In this document: positions 6,423 through 6,551 of the stretch, piece by piece
Layout of the letters: the number at the start of each line of letters is the position of its first letter
How positions within the stretch are numbered: the stretch's first letter is position 1
Assembly: GCA_900770535.1 (NCBI GenBank)
Contig: CAAHDV010000165.1
Location: 1 to 6,551 of the forward strand
Direction: 5' to 3'
Origin: Lachnospiraceae bacterium
GTDB taxonomy: Bacteria > Bacillota > Clostridia > Lachnospirales > Lachnospiraceae
Length of the DNA: 6,551 nt
Made by a program: the position numbers and the translations under genes
The notes under the pieces: generated by a model
Told to the model about the DNA's origin: nothing
What the model saw: the letters and a program-made list of their open reading frames with translations, nothing else
Databases searched by the model: none

Positions 6423-6551
6423 CTACTGTTTCTTTCTCGCTGTCCCCAAATGGATCTTGTCCCGCCCCACCTGCTGAACGGTAATCTCTTCTCCTGCTTT
6501 TGGTTCAACACCTTTTGCAATCAGCCTGCTTTCCGAATAATACTGGGTATC
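6423..6551 (-). CDS. C-terminal end of an unrecognised protein (cut by window edge)
   Basis: One minus-strand frame is open from the right edge to a TAG at 6425-6423, giving 42 codons, while the other two minus frames are closed by stops. The fragment includes GVEPKAGEEITVQQVGRDKI and ends in a basic tail (ARKKQ). The alternating hydrophobic pattern suggests a small beta-rich terminal domain, loosely like the OB-type ends of some membrane-associated proteins, but that resemblance is too weak to name a family. It runs in the direction of cls, 116 bp upstream, and may share its transcript. Confidence 0.55.
   Translation of the reverse strand, partial: DTQYYSESRLIAKGVEPKAGEEITVQQVGRDKIHLGTARKKQ

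Noticed and set aside
6151..6477. Plus-strand frame of 108 codons at the right end
   Set aside because: It covers the N-terminus of cls and its leader in antisense, with no domain and no convincing RBS.
1..6551. CRISPR arrays, insertion sequences, tRNA genes, phage or defence genes
   Set aside because: No regularly spaced repeats, terminal inverted repeats, transposase or integrase motifs, or tRNA-like folds were seen. The coding content is housekeeping type.

Overview
This window looks like an ordinary chromosomal stretch from a Gram-positive member of the Clostridia, most likely Lachnospiraceae. That placement is an inference. It rests on a SpoIIIE/FtsK-type DNA translocase preceded by a TepA-like ClpP-family protein, a clostridial two-HKD cardiolipin synthase, strong GGAGG-type ribosome binding sites and moderate GC content. 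No rRNA, tRNA, CRISPR array, insertion sequence, integrase or attachment site is visible. I found no evidence of a new multi-gene system.

Layout from left to right. (1) Positions 1-2512, minus strand: most of an ftsK/spoIIIE DNA translocase gene. It starts at a GTG at 2512 and is cut by the left edge inside the motor ATPase domain. No frameshift lies in its 837 visible codons. (2) 2513-2620: a short spacer with a likely minus-strand promoter and a strong RBS for ftsK. (3) 2621-3376, minus strand: a ClpP-superfamily serine protease of the TepA type, in the same direction as ftsK. (4) 3377-3551: a divergent intergenic region with a promoter for the rightward gene, a small inverted repeat inside that promoter, and a possible 27-codon ORF ahead of the tepA-like gene. 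(5) 3552-4706, plus strand: citC, [citrate (pro-3S)-lyase] ligase, with an N-terminal acetyltransferase-like domain and a C-terminal nucleotidyltransferase domain, and no citrate lyase subunit genes beside it. (6) 4717-6306, minus strand: cardiolipin synthase, convergent with citC and separated from it by only 10 bp. (7) 6307-6551: a hairpin next to the cls RBS, a possible 38-codon ORF overlapping the cls start, and the last 42 codons of an unrecognised minus-strand gene that runs off the right edge.

The tepA-like and ftsK genes form a conserved neighbourhood in Firmicutes and may be co-transcribed, although ftsK also appears to have its own promoter. FtsK/SpoIIIE and cardiolipin synthase are both membrane proteins linked to the cell envelope, division or sporulation, but nothing in the window shows that they work together. 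citC is oriented alone and is functionally unrelated to its neighbours. It would act on a citrate lyase encoded elsewhere.
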